A program made the position numbers and the translations under genes. Of a stretch of DNA of 64,000 bases, positions 18,059 to 26,650 are shown piece after piece. Within the stretch, counting starts at the first letter, position 1. The number at the start of each line of letters is the position of its first letter. Source of the DNA: Cohnella panacarvi Gsoil 349 (lineage in GTDB: Bacteria; Bacillota; Bacilli; Paenibacillales; Paenibacillaceae); contig NZ_KI911563.1 in NCBI RefSeq assembly GCF_000515335.1, forward strand, positions 3,062,936 to 3,126,935. Direction: 5' to 3'. The notes under the pieces are model-generated. The model was not told where the DNA came from. It saw only the letters and a list, made by a program, of their open reading frames with translations, and ran no database searches.

Positions 18059-18118
18059 GCAGGCTTTATTTTACTCGCCGAGTCGGTTATGATAGTGGCA
18101 TTCAAGGGGCTGACTGCC

Positions 18119-18772
18119 ATGAACGAGCCATTCATTAGAAACCACCAATATAATTGTATCCGCGACCAAGCGGAGTCCGTCCTTCGAGCGCTTCGAACGG
18201 TCAGCGATCCGATGATCGTCGAGTCGGTCCGTTCTGGCGCCCAAGCCAAGGTAGCGGCGCTCTTCACCGGATTAACCGATTATCGGAAGGCGCTGCTGGA
18301 ATCCATAGCGGTGATGAAGACGGCGGACGATATCCGAAGTTATTTGCAAGCGCTCGAGCCTTATCGGGTTGCGTTCCCTTGGATATCCGAGCAGCAGATT
18401 CGGAAGCTGTTCCCCAAGAACAAGAAGCTGAAGCTGCCCGACTTCGCGCAGATCGATCTTCGCCGGGTCACCTATCTGAGTTGGATCGATATCCAGACGA
18501 ATAAGATGTACATCGTCTATGAGGCCGGGGGACAGTTCGTCGGCGTAGAAGGAAGATATACGGAGTCGAACAAGAAGAGCTATTGCTTCGCATGCAACCG
18601 ATACGAAGAGCTCGTCTTCTTCTCCGCGATCTCGAAGAATCGGCCGGCGAATGCTTCTTCCGACGATTATCGATCGGTCGGAAACTACATCTGCTTGAAC
18701 GGACACGATTGCAACAATAACATTACCGACGTGTCTGCGCTCGAAAAATTCATTGTATCGGTTACGGTATAG
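18119..18772 (+). CDS. FusB/FusC-family elongation factor G binding protein
   Basis: 217 residues. The N-terminal helical part starts PFIRNHQYNCIRDQ. The C-terminal treble-clef zinc finger is visible as CFACN about 45 residues before CLNGHDCN, preceded by TYLSWIDIQTNKMYIVYE. FusB-type proteins bind EF-G on the ribosome and free it from fusidic-acid-stalled complexes; chromosomal homologues in soil Firmicutes may have housekeeping roles. ATG at 18119, with AAGGGG upstream, matches the family start better than an in-frame ATG at 18089. Sixteen bases separate it from the methyltransferase gene, suggesting one transcript. Confidence 0.88.
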   Translation: MNEPFIRNHQYNCIRDQAESVLRALRTVSDPMIVESVRSGAQAKVAALFTGLTDYRKALLESIAVMKTADDIRSYLQALEPYRVAFPWISEQQIRKLFPKNKKLKLPDFAQIDLRRVTYLSWIDIQTNKMYIVYEAGGQFVGVEGRYTESNKKSYCFACNRYEELVFFSAISKNRPANASSDDYRSVGNYICLNGHDCNNNITDVSALEKFIVSVTV

Positions 18773-18788
18773 GAAGAGCAGGATTCCC

Positions 18789-20348
18789 ATGTCAACTGCA
18801 TCTCAACAACGCTACCGCTTCAGCGAAGCGCCGATCTGGAACATCCAGCGGCAGTATTACGAAGAGGAAGGCACGCGCGCCTGGCTTAATGATCAGGTGC
18901 CGCAATATATCACGTCCAATCCGATGATCGCGGCCGCCTACGCGGAGCTGATCTTCGGATTTCTTCAAGATCGGGCGAATCTGGGATACGATGCGGAGAC
19001 CGTCTATATCGTAGAGCTAGGAGCGGGAGCGGGGCGTCTAGCTTACCATGTGCTGCATGAGCTGTGCCGGTTGATTGACTACGCGGGGATCAAACTGCCC
19101 GGTTTCCGTTATGTCATGACGGATTTGGCGATGAGCAACGTGCAGACCTGGAAGGAGCATCCCGCGCTGCAGTCTTTCATCGCCGCCGGCCTGCTGGATT
19201 TCGCGCGATTCGATGCCGTTCACGATACGGAGCTAAACCTGATCCTTTCCGGCGCGACCTTAAGAGAAGGCGATATGCGACAACCGCTCATGATCGTGGC
19301 CAATTATTTCTTCGATAGCATCCCGCAAGAGCTGCTTTACGTCGGAGAAGGGCGGATCTACGAGGTTGACGTGCGCGTGGAATATCCCGATCGGCAGGAT
19401 ACGCTTAAACCGTCCGAACGGTTGAATCGAATCTCGTTAAGCTACGAGGATCCTCGAAGGGCTCCCGAATACGAGCAAGCAGCCTATCCTTTCCGGGACG
19501 TCATTGACGTCTATCGGGAACGGCTGGAGGATTCGCATGTTTTATTTCCTGCGGCCGGGTTAACGTGCTTGGAGAGATTAAACGGGCTGTCGCGATCGGG
19601 ATTTCTCTTGATTACGGCCGACAAGGGAGATCATCTGCTGGACAGCTGGAAGTTCGCGGAGCCGCCGGAATTGATCCTGCACGGGAGCTTTTCCTTAACG
19701 GCGAACTACCATGCGATTCAGCATATGTACGAAGCGCGGGGGGCGGAGGCGTTATTCCCCTCGCAGCATTATAAAAACTTGAACGTCGGCTGCATTCTTA
19801 ACCTGGATCGACCGAAGGATTATGCCCAAGCCCGATTAGCCTACCGTCGAAGCGTCGAGCGCTTCGGCCCGGACGAGTTTTTCAGTCTGAAGCAGTGGGT
19901 GGATCGGAGCCTCGACGACATGGGGCTGCAGCAGTTGCTAAGCTTCTGGAGGCTGGGGGGATACGATGCGGAATGGTTCATCCATGCGACGAAGCGGATT
20001 TCCGCTTTGCTGCCGGAAGCAAGCGATGAAGAGAAGCTGGATTTATCGCGGGGAATCGAGCGGATGTGGTCGTCGTACTATGTCATGGCCCAGCGGTATG
20101 ACTTGGCGCTCGACGCGGGCTTGATCCTGTTCGAGATGGAAGAGTACGAGCACGCCAAACGGTACTTGGAAATATCGGTAGAGCAGGACCCGGATGAGGT
20201 CGTATCGACCGTCTATTACTGCTTGGCGATTTGCTGTTTCGAGTTGGCTTCCATCGAGGATGCAGGCCGTTATCTGAGGAAATTGCTTGAGCTTGAGCCC
20301 GGGCATGAAGAGGCGCTGGCTTTGCTGAATCACCTCGAAGCCGATTAA
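18789..20348 (+). CDS. SAM-dependent methyltransferase-like protein (MidA-like) with C-terminal TPR-type repeats
   Basis: 519 residues. The glycine-rich SAM loop ELGAGAGRLAYHVLHEL lies near residue 82, and YVMTDLAMSNVQTW follows at the expected next strand. IVANYFFDSIPQELLYV resembles the NxFDSxP region of the MidA/NDUFAF7 group. Residues about 420-519 form helical repeats (AKRYLEISVEQDPDEV, AGRYLRKLLELEPGHEEAL) of TPR type. The substrate is unknown, possibly a protein arginine by analogy with NDUFAF7. AGGAAGAGCAGGA precedes the ATG. It follows the FusB-like gene closely, raising the idea of a translation-related role. Confidence 0.8.
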   Translation: MSTASQQRYRFSEAPIWNIQRQYYEEEGTRAWLNDQVPQYITSNPMIAAAYAELIFGFLQDRANLGYDAETVYIVELGAGAGRLAYHVLHELCRLIDYAGIKLPGFRYVMTDLAMSNVQTWKEHPALQSFIAAGLLDFARFDAVHDTELNLILSGATLREGDMRQPLMIVANYFFDSIPQELLYVGEGRIYEVDVRVEYPDRQDTLKPSERLNRISLSYEDPRRAPEYEQAAYPFRDVIDVYRERLEDSHVLFPAAGLTCLERLNGLSRSGFLLITADKGDHLLDSWKFAEPPELILHGSFSLTANYHAIQHMYEARGAEALFPSQHYKNLNVGCILNLDRPKDYAQARLAYRRSVERFGPDEFFSLKQWVDRSLDDMGLQQLLSFWRLGGYDAEWFIHATKRISALLPEASDEEKLDLSRGIERMWSSYYVMAQRYDLALDAGLILFEMEEYEHAKRYLEISVEQDPDEVVSTVYYCLAICCFELASIEDAGRYLRKLLELEPGHEEALALLNHLEAD

Positions 20349-20472
20349 GCCATCTTCTGTCGATCGCCCCAAAGACGAACAAGGAAGCGCGAAGCGAAGT
20401 CAGCGCGTTATCCCTCGTTTTCAGGCTGGAATGGACTGCCAAGGGTAGTATTGTCGAAAAGAGGGTGTCGTA

Positions 20473-21219
20473 TTGCAACTGTTGGCGAAAACGGCAGGCA
20501 GGTTCAACGAGATCCGGATATACGAATCGTCCGAGCTGTATGGGAAAACGGGGCGATACCGCTTGATGGGATTCGAGGACGGAGCCGTGCAGGGCGCCAT
20601 GGATCTGAGAGACCCGCGACGGGTCGTGCTGGAATATCAGCAGGCCGTCGTTCATCTAATGGATAGCCACGTTCCCTCGTTCGAGGACGCATTCGTCATC
20701 GGTCACGGTATCGGAACGATCGCCGCGCATTATCCGAACAAGCGGTTCGTCGTCGCGGAAATCGACGATGAAGTCGTGGAGCTGAGCAAGCAATACTTCG
20801 GTTGCCGGACGGATCATGTGATCATCGGGGACGGACGCCGAATTCTTGAGGAGCAGCCGCCTCGCTCCTTTGATTACGTCATTCTGGACGCATTCACCCC
20901 GAATGGAACACCGTGGCATCTGTTAACGTTGCAGTTTTTCGAGACCGCGATGGACAAGCTTCGTCCGGCAGGAGCTGCCATCTTGAATCTTACGGGGAAG
21001 CGCCGGAATGACCGGTTAATCTCCGCAATCTACGCGACGCTATGCGAGACGTGCGAGCACGTAAGCGCTTATTATTTGCCGGTGGTCGGAGCGGGCGATA
21101 GCGATGCCGGTAATGTGATTATCGCCGGCGGCCATCGGCCGATCGAAGCCCGGCAGAAGCGAATGGCCGGGTTTACGGAGATAGATATCGAACGAGGTCA
21201 TCGGTTAAGGGACAATTAG
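20473..21219 (+). CDS. Spermidine-synthase-like (polyamine aminopropyltransferase fold) protein
   Basis: 248 residues with a Rossmann methyltransferase fold: VIGHGIGTIAAHYP, then VVAEIDDEVVELSKQYFG, then DGRRIL and FDYVILDAFTP, the order found in SpeE-like proteins. The first loop is GHGIG instead of the usual GGGxG, and the N-terminal beta hairpin is shortened, so true aminopropyltransferase activity is uncertain. TTG at 20473 is preceded by GAGGGTG. It lies 125 bases after the MidA-like gene in the same direction. Confidence 0.75.
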   Translation: MQLLAKTAGRFNEIRIYESSELYGKTGRYRLMGFEDGAVQGAMDLRDPRRVVLEYQQAVVHLMDSHVPSFEDAFVIGHGIGTIAAHYPNKRFVVAEIDDEVVELSKQYFGCRTDHVIIGDGRRILEEQPPRSFDYVILDAFTPNGTPWHLLTLQFFETAMDKLRPAGAAILNLTGKRRNDRLISAIYATLCETCEHVSAYYLPVVGAGDSDAGNVIIAGGHRPIEARQKRMAGFTEIDIERGHRLRDN

Positions 21220-21252
21220 GCCAACCGAAAGGGTGGTCATTTATTTTATTTA

Positions 21253-21290
21253 AATATTCCTTGACGGGAATATTCAATTAGGGGTATATT
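21253..21290 (+). promoter_or_regulatory. Promoter with palindromic operator of the ArsR-family gene
   Basis: A perfect inverted repeat AATATTCC (21253-21260) / GGAATATT (21267-21274) brackets TTGACG, which is itself a good -35 box. TATATT at 21285-21290 is the -10 box at an 18-base spacing. A repressor bound here would cover the -35 element. Autoregulation by the ArsR protein downstream is the simplest reading. Confidence 0.6.
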
Positions 21291-21367
21291 GTAAACAACA
21301 AGAAGATGACTTACGATGAAGGAGTGGAGGAGAATACCGAAGAACATAATCTAACGAGGTGAGAGAG

Positions 21368-21718
21368 ATGGCTGGGAGAGAGCCGAGCATAGGCATGACG
21401 ACGCTCGGCGCGTTAGCCGAACAGAACCGGATGAATATCGTCGCGCTGCTGCGCGACGGCCCTCTGACTGTAGGCGAAATCGCGGATAAGCTCGGGCTTC
21501 GTCAGCCCCAAGCCTCGAAGCATCTGAAAGTCTTAAGCGACAATGGCCTTGTGGAAGTCACGGCCGAAGCCAATCGCCGGATCTACAAGCTCCGGCCCGA
21601 GCCTTTCAAAGCTCTGGATGCTTGGGTGAAAAGCTTCACAAGCATTATGGAAGAGAGATTCGATAATCTTGATGATTACTTGAGTGAAATACAAGATCGT
21701 AAAATTCATAAACCCTAA
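21368..21718 (+). CDS. ArsR-family winged-helix repressor
   Basis: 116 residues: MTTLGALAEQNRMNIVALLRDGPLTVGEIADKLGLRQPQASKHLKVL is the standard ArsR helix-turn-helix. There are no clustered cysteines, so it is not a metal sensor of the classical type; it belongs to the group paired with SRPBCC proteins. ATG at 21368 follows GAGGTGAG; a GTG at 21359 overlaps that site. The SRPBCC gene starts 17 bases after the stop, forming a two-gene operon. Confidence 0.9.
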   Translation: MAGREPSIGMTTLGALAEQNRMNIVALLRDGPLTVGEIADKLGLRQPQASKHLKVLSDNGLVEVTAEANRRIYKLRPEPFKALDAWVKSFTSIMEERFDNLDDYLSEIQDRKIHKP

Positions 21719-21735
21719 TTATTGGAGGAATGACA

Positions 21736-22251
21736 ATGTCGAATAATGCCACGGTGTCGAGAGTAGAGAACGATCGGGTACTCGTACTGGAACGCGAATT
21801 TAATGCGCCGCGCGAACTGCTGTTCAGAATGTTCAAGGAGCCGGAGCACTTGAAGCGTTGGTGGGGGCCGAAAGGGTGGGTGCTTCCGGTTTGCAACATC
21901 GACTTCCGTCCAGGGGGCGTATGGCACTACTGCATGAAGTGCGTCGATGAGAGTCAAGGCGAATTCTACGGCATGGAATCTTGGGGCAAAGGCGTCTACA
22001 AGGAAATCGCCGAGCCGGAGATGCTCGCCTACACCGATTATTTCTCTGATGCCGAAGGTAATTCCAACCCTGAATTGCCCGCTACCGAGATCGTACTGGA
22101 ATTTATCGATCTTGGCGGCAAGACGAAGCTGGTCAACCGTGCGGAATACGTGTCTGAGGAAGCGCTCAAGACCGTCCTTGACATGGGTATGCTGCATGGC
22201 ATTACCGAAACGTGGGATCGCCTGAGCGAAATCGTGGAGTCGCTGCGGTAA
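21736..22251 (+). CDS. SRPBCC / AHSA1-type ligand-binding domain protein
   Basis: 171 residues with the AHSA1 signature (LVLEREFNAPRELLFRMFKEPEHLKRWWGPKGW, DFRPGGVWHYCM, GMLHGITETWDRLSEIV). The fold makes a deep hydrophobic pocket, and such proteins paired with ArsR repressors are thought to bind or sense small hydrophobic molecules. ATG at 21736 is six bases after GGAGGA, while ATG at 21730 touches it, so 21736 is preferred. A terminator hairpin follows. Confidence 0.88.
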   Translation: MSNNATVSRVENDRVLVLEREFNAPRELLFRMFKEPEHLKRWWGPKGWVLPVCNIDFRPGGVWHYCMKCVDESQGEFYGMESWGKGVYKEIAEPEMLAYTDYFSDAEGNSNPELPATEIVLEFIDLGGKTKLVNRAEYVSEEALKTVLDMGMLHGITETWDRLSEIVESLR

Positions 22252-22261
22252 ACCGAATGCG

Positions 22262-22306
22262 ATCGTCCCCCGCTTAGCCTCGTTGGCTGGGCAGGGGATG
22301 ATTTTT
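22262..22306 (+). terminator. Rho-independent terminator
   Basis: Imperfect long stem ATCGTCCCC...GGGGATGAT closing over GCTTAGCC...GGCTGGGC, followed by TTTTT, after the ArsR/SRPBCC pair. Confidence 0.7.
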
Positions 22307-22414
22307 GTATGCATAGATATGAAAGCCGAATCTATACTTGGTCGGGTTACTTGTCGCGTTACCGGCATGATAGGATGGAATGGAGGATTTCACCTAAGGG
22401 GGAAGTAATAAACG

Positions 22415-23485
22415 ATGAGCGATCGTCAAGTAACGGCTGTACCGGCCGAATATTTCACGCCTGTCGGCGAGGATCTCCAAGGGACGATTCAAGAAGTTTC
22501 CTATCCAGTCGGCCATTACATTAATGAGTCGCGGCAGCTAGTAGCGGGCGAGGCGATCGACAGCCGCGAAGCGGGAAGGGAAACCGTCAAGGGCGAAGCC
22601 ATACGGAAGAGTTGCAACGTCTACCTGCCCGCGGGATACGACCCTGACGATAAGGCCGTAAAGTATAACGTGTTGTATTTGCTGCACGGGGTAGGCGGGA
22701 ACCAGTATGAATGGTTAAGCGACAACGGATCGGTCGGCGAACGATATAAGGTTTGCAACCTGTTCGACCGCCTGATCGCCGGCGGCGACATCGACCCGCT
22801 GATCGTCGTATTCCCGAACGGGAGAAGCGCGCACGATTGGACGGATCGCACGTTCAGAACCGAAGGGACGCATATGCTGGGGTTCTACTATTTCGATTAT
22901 GAGCTGAAATACGATCTGATTCCTTTCATAGAATCAACCTACAATACCCGAGCGAACGTGAAGGACGCTACGACCGAGGGAGTCCGGCTTAACCGCGAGA
23001 GCAGAGCCATCGCCGGACTTTCCATGGGAGGTATGCAAGCGCTGAATTTAATCGTCGGCGGGTACCGATACGATTCGACGAAGTTCACCGGTACCGAGAG
23101 CGTATGGGACAACGGCCTGGCCCAGACGGTGCTCGCGCCGGGTATGATCGACATGTTCGGTTACGTCGGCGCTTTCTCGAACGCGCCGACGTCAAGCGAC
23201 GGTCGGACGCTTGGTACGAGTCTGGCGGCTTCCGCTAATAGCCTTCATTCGTTATTCATCTCTTGCGGCGACGCGGATGAAATCGCGGTCCGCAGTTACG
23301 CGGGTTCGACGGAAGGATTGCCGCAACGGGCGGGGGATCGGCTCGGGCGATATTACGAAGTTCTGATTCAGGGCGGTCTCCATGATTTCGAAGTGTGGAA
23401 TAACGGCGCTTACAACTTTAGCCGATTGGCGTTCGGAAATCGCGACGCGCAGGCAGCGCAGAAGGTAGTAAGGGTAACGCTGTAG
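22415..23485 (+). CDS. Carbohydrate esterase family 1-like / esterase D-type hydrolase
   Basis: 356 residues with an alpha/beta hydrolase core: LYLLHGVGG for the oxyanion region, AIAGLSMGGMQAL with the nucleophile Ser in GLSMG, and GLHDFEVW with the likely catalytic His. This pattern fits feruloyl or acetyl xylan esterases (CE1) and Fes-type enterochelin esterases. No signal peptide is visible, so it acts in the cytoplasm or on imported esters. An ATG follows AAGGGGGAAG. Linking it to polysaccharide use agrees with the GH3 and ABC importer genes elsewhere in the window but is inference. Confidence 0.85.
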   Translation: MSDRQVTAVPAEYFTPVGEDLQGTIQEVSYPVGHYINESRQLVAGEAIDSREAGRETVKGEAIRKSCNVYLPAGYDPDDKAVKYNVLYLLHGVGGNQYEWLSDNGSVGERYKVCNLFDRLIAGGDIDPLIVVFPNGRSAHDWTDRTFRTEGTHMLGFYYFDYELKYDLIPFIESTYNTRANVKDATTEGVRLNRESRAIAGLSMGGMQALNLIVGGYRYDSTKFTGTESVWDNGLAQTVLAPGMIDMFGYVGAFSNAPTSSDGRTLGTSLAASANSLHSLFISCGDADEIAVRSYAGSTEGLPQRAGDRLGRYYEVLIQGGLHDFEVWNNGAYNFSRLAFGNRDAQAAQKVVRVTL

Positions 23486-23494
23486 ATTATGAAA

Positions 23495-23531
23495 ACAAGC
23501 GGTTGAGCTCATCGAAGCTCAACCGCTTGTT
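23495..23531 (+). terminator. Rho-independent terminator
   Basis: Perfect 16-bp stem AACAAGCGGTTGAGCT / AGCTCAACCGCTTGTT with a short loop after the esterase gene. Confidence 0.85.
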
Positions 23532-23668
23532 CGTGTAATATCCATAATGCGCCGATCAGACCTCCGGCAATGCCTGCGGCGATAAACAATTATTGGCACT
23601 AATAGGGCGGTCGTGCTAGTATTTGAGGATATGAGTAGAAATACAATTGCTGTCGGGGGTCGTGGAAG

Positions 23669-24205
23669 ATGAAAGTAGGGTTAGTAAGACATTTCAAAGT
23701 CAAACAGGCATATCCGTCGGGACGAGTCAACGCCCGCGAAGTCGAACAATGGTTTCGGGAATATGACGAGGCGGATATCGAAGAGGGACATACCGATTTA
23801 GGCGGTATCGAATGGAGTCGCTGTTATTCGAGCGATATGACGAGGGCGGTCCGCACGGCGGAGAAGATCTACGGGCCGGATATTCAGAAGATGTCCGAGC
23901 TGCGGGAAATTCCGGCTCCGACGTTCAAGACGAACCGGAAGCTTCCCCTTTTGGCGTGGGCGCTTCTCATCCGGTTATCGTGGCTATTCCATGCGCGAAC
24001 CCGCCAAGATATCGAAGCTGCCAAAGCCCGAATCGGCGATTTTCTGGATCAAGCCTTGTCGCGGAATGAGGGCAACGTGCTGATCGTGAGTCACGGGGCT
24101 TTGATGAAATATATGCGCAAGGAATTAATCGCAAGAGGATATCGCGGTCCCGGCTTCGGGGTGGCGAAGAACGGAAAGCTATACGCCTTCGAGAAGAAAG
24201 CATAG
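23669..24205 (+). CDS. Histidine phosphatase family protein
   Basis: 178 residues of the phosphoglycerate-mutase-like superfamily. The phosphate pocket is formed by VRHFKV near the start (catalytic His of the RH motif), the later arginine in SSDMTRAVRTA, and VSHGALM near the end (second His). The start motif is RHFK rather than RHGE/RHGQ, so substrate preference may differ. An unusual hydrophobic stretch in the middle (LPLLAWALLIRLSWLFHA) could be a membrane-associated helix. It is monocistronic, with a terminator downstream. Confidence 0.82.
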   Translation: MKVGLVRHFKVKQAYPSGRVNAREVEQWFREYDEADIEEGHTDLGGIEWSRCYSSDMTRAVRTAEKIYGPDIQKMSELREIPAPTFKTNRKLPLLAWALLIRLSWLFHARTRQDIEAAKARIGDFLDQALSRNEGNVLIVSHGALMKYMRKELIARGYRGPGFGVAKNGKLYAFEKKA

Positions 24206-24215
24206 GCGAACGCAA

Positions 24216-24258
24216 AAGGCCGCTTACGGGTATAATCGCCGTAAGCGGCTGTTTTTTT
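24216..24258 (+). terminator. Rho-independent terminator
   Basis: Stem GCCGCTTACGG / CCGTAAGCGGC followed by TGTTTTTTT after the phosphatase gene. Confidence 0.88.
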
Positions 24259-24373
24259 GCCCGTGCAACCTGAGGTTTCCGGGCGTTTCGGGGTCCGCAA
24301 CGAATCCGTTCTTTACTTTCGGCAGGGGTCGTAACCATAATGGGGTACGGATCGAGGAGGAGTGAGCGCAGAG

Positions 24374-24826
24374 ATGGTATTCGGAGAGAAGCTTAAGAAC
24401 GAACGCAAGAATAAAGGCTGGTCGCAAGACGAGTTGGCCGAGAAGCTCTATGTCAGCAGGCAGTCGATCTCCAAGTGGGAGAACGGCCAGAACTATCCCA
24501 GCATCGAAACGATTATTAAAGTAAGCGACCTGTTCGGCGTAACGATCGATGAGCTGCTCAGGAGCGACGAGGAGTTGACCAAGAAAGTGATTAACGATGC
24601 CAAGAGGCTGTCCTATCCGAGGCTGAAGTTTACGTTCGACGTGCTATTCCTGACCGGTGCCGCGCTATTGGTGATTAAGCTGGTCGTTCTTTTCCTCAAT
24701 AAGGTCGTAGATCTGGATGCGGAATTGCCCGGCGGGTCATGGATATGGAACTTCGGACCGCTCGTCCTGATGGTCGGCGCGGGAATAGGCTCGGACAGAC
24801 TAAAGGACAAATATAAAGCCGATTGA
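24374..24826 (+). CDS. XRE-family regulator with C-terminal transmembrane segments
   Basis: 150 residues. Residues 1-65 are a classical Cro/CI helix-turn-helix (GEKLKNERKNKGWSQDELAEKLYVSRQSISKWENGQNYPS). After a linker come two hydrophobic stretches (VLFLTGAALLVIKLVVLFL and WIWNFGPLVLMVGAGIG), so the protein is probably membrane-tethered, as in many Firmicutes XRE regulators. ATG at 24374 is used; a GTG at 24362 is also in frame but almost overlaps GAGGAGG. The target is unknown, and autoregulation is likely for the type. Confidence 0.82.
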   Translation: MVFGEKLKNERKNKGWSQDELAEKLYVSRQSISKWENGQNYPSIETIIKVSDLFGVTIDELLRSDEELTKKVINDAKRLSYPRLKFTFDVLFLTGAALLVIKLVVLFLNKVVDLDAELPGGSWIWNFGPLVLMVGAGIGSDRLKDKYKAD

Positions 24827-24850
24827 AGCTTGCGAAACAATCGAGCAGAC

Positions 24851-24882
24851 GAAGAAGAGCCCGTATTGTCGGGCTCTTCTTC
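24851..24882 (+). terminator. Rho-independent terminator
   Basis: Perfect 13-bp stem GAAGAAGAGCCCG / CGGGCTCTTCTTC after the XRE gene. Confidence 0.85.
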
Positions 24883-24984
24883 TATGTATAACCATCTATT
24901 TTGCAAGTCGTGGGGATCTCTGTCCATGTCGTATTCCGGCTTCGAACATAGTGTATCCGGAAAGCGATTAAAGGGAGGATTCAT

Positions 24985-25410
24985 ATGGCGGCAAAAGCAA
25001 AAGCGAAAGTAAGCCCGCAATTCCAAAGGCTATGCGCCCAATTCGGAAGAATATTAGGGGGCGAATCGGAGATCGAAGCAGGTCCGGTCTGCTTCGTCAC
25101 GCGCATGACGAATCTCAGGGAGACGATCCTGGGCAGAAGGACGAACTCGCCGCTCGTTTCCATGCAGATGTTCTCGTTCGAATCCCTCGACCGGTCGGGC
25201 CGCGCGCTATGTCTGGGCGAGACGGCGGTGCATCAGAACCAGGTTAACCGATTGATTTCGAATCTCCGCAGGCGCGGGATCAGAGTGACGGCGATTCACA
25301 ATCACTGGCTGAAGGAAAACCCCCGCCTGATGTACATGCACTGGGAAGCGATTATGAATCCGGTTACGTTCGCTACAAGAACCAAACAATCGATCGCCTT
25401 CTTAGGCTGA
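24985..25410 (+). CDS. DUF1259 (LppY/LpqO-like) single-domain protein, copy 1
   Basis: 141 residues equal to one DUF1259 domain: GPVCFVTR, SFESLDRSGRALCLGETA, NQVNRLISNLRRRGIRVTAIHNHWLKENPRLMYMHWEA. Longer family members (about 300 residues) carry two such domains and a signal peptide; here there is no signal. The HNHW and MHW histidines are conserved and could bind metal. The function of the family is unknown. AAAGGGAGG lies upstream of the ATG. The second copy starts 25 bases after the stop, so they form one unit. Confidence 0.85.
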   Translation: MAAKAKAKVSPQFQRLCAQFGRILGGESEIEAGPVCFVTRMTNLRETILGRRTNSPLVSMQMFSFESLDRSGRALCLGETAVHQNQVNRLISNLRRRGIRVTAIHNHWLKENPRLMYMHWEAIMNPVTFATRTKQSIAFLG

Positions 25411-25435
25411 GCAGATAAAGAGAGGATGATTAGAT

Positions 25436-25852
25436 ATGGCGGTAACCGTCAGCCAGCAATTTAGAAAGCTTTGCGATCAATTTAATACGATTCTTGGCGG
25501 AACGGAGCACGAAATCACGAAGGGCCCGGTCTGCTTCGTTACGAGAAACAGAATAATCAATGCCTCGATACTAGGAAGACGTACCAGATCGCCGTTGGTC
25601 CGTTATCAACTGTTCTCGTTCGAATCGTTGGACCGCTCGGGCCGCGCGCTCTGCTTGGGAGAGACGGCGCTCTTCCAGAACCAAGTCAACACCTTGCTGA
25701 CCAACCTTCGCAATAACGGCGTTAAAGTAACGGCCGTCCACAATCACTGGCTGAACGAGAATCCGCGCCTGATGTATATCCACTGGGAGTCGATAGACAA
25801 ACCTCTCGATTTTGCGAGAAAAGTGAAGCGCTCTATCGCGTTCTTGGGTTAG
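25436..25852 (+). CDS. DUF1259 (LppY/LpqO-like) single-domain protein, copy 2
   Basis: 138 residues, a clear paralogue of the preceding gene: SFESLDRSGRALCLGETA is identical in both, and TAVHNHWLNENPRLMYIHWE differs only slightly. The N- and C-termini differ more (SQQFRKLCDQFNTILGG; KVKRSIAFLG is nearly shared). The pair probably corresponds to the two halves of the longer two-domain family members, or arose by tandem duplication and may form a heterodimer. Confidence 0.85.
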   Translation: MAVTVSQQFRKLCDQFNTILGGTEHEITKGPVCFVTRNRIINASILGRRTRSPLVRYQLFSFESLDRSGRALCLGETALFQNQVNTLLTNLRNNGVKVTAVHNHWLNENPRLMYIHWESIDKPLDFARKVKRSIAFLG

Positions 25853-25915
25853 TATTACAGCAAGCCGCTCGGGGTAAGATGGATACGTAACATCACTCCA
25901 ACCGGGCAGGGGACC

Positions 25916-26596
25916 ATGATGAAATTCCTGAATCTAGCCTGCGTACTCGTCATCGGATTCTTCCTTCTCTTTATTATCGTGAAGATCGTAGGGAGAAAAA
26001 TCATTACCCAGGTGACGCCCTTCACCTTCATTACCGCGATCGTCATCGGGGAGATTCTCGGCAATGCCCTGTACGACCCCGAGGTCACCTTGTTCGAAGT
26101 CGTCTTTTCGATGATATTGTGGGGCTCTCTCTTGCTCGTTGTCGAATATATCGCCCAGAAGTCGTTGAGGTTTAGGGGCCTCGTCGAAGGAAAGCCGGTG
26201 GCGCTGATCAAGAACGGGGTTCTCGATCGGGACGAGTTGAAGAAAACCCGACTAAACGTGAATCAACTGCAAAGCTTGCTCCGTCAGAGCGAGACGTTCT
26301 CGATTAGGGAAGTCGCCTACTGTTATCTGGAAACGAACGGGTCTATCAGCATTCTGAAGAAAGCCCGGTATCAGAAGACGACCCAAGAGGAATTCAATCT
26401 GCCCGAGAAGCCTGTTCACGTGCCCGTTACGCTCATTCGAGACGGAAAAGTGTTATGGGACGAGATTAAAGATTTGGGCTATGACGAGACGTGGTTGACG
26501 AAGCAACTGCATGCCCAGAACGTAACGGATATCGAGAAAGTATTTCTTGCCGAGTGGTTGGCGGGAGACGGAATTTTCGTGCAGACGATGCGGTAG
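25916..26596 (+). CDS. YetF/DUF421-family membrane protein
   Basis: 226 residues with three N-terminal transmembrane helices (about 1-80, containing VGRKIITQVTPFTFITAIVIGEILGN) and a cytoplasmic DUF421 domain (KPVALIKNGVLDRDELKKTRLNVNQLQSLLRQ, AYCYLETNGSISILKK). This is the YetF/YrbG architecture of spore-forming Firmicutes; in Bacillus some members are sporulation-specific, and SpoVAEa-like roles have been suggested. A GGGCAGGGG site precedes two consecutive ATGs. It is separated from the DUF1259 pair by about 60 bases. Confidence 0.85.
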   Translation: MMKFLNLACVLVIGFFLLFIIVKIVGRKIITQVTPFTFITAIVIGEILGNALYDPEVTLFEVVFSMILWGSLLLVVEYIAQKSLRFRGLVEGKPVALIKNGVLDRDELKKTRLNVNQLQSLLRQSETFSIREVAYCYLETNGSISILKKARYQKTTQEEFNLPEKPVHVPVTLIRDGKVLWDEIKDLGYDETWLTKQLHAQNVTDIEKVFLAEWLAGDGIFVQTMR

Positions 26597-26650
26597 CGGC
26601 GGCCATTGAATTATTGCTTTTAATCTGGCACAATGAAGTAAATTCAAGGT

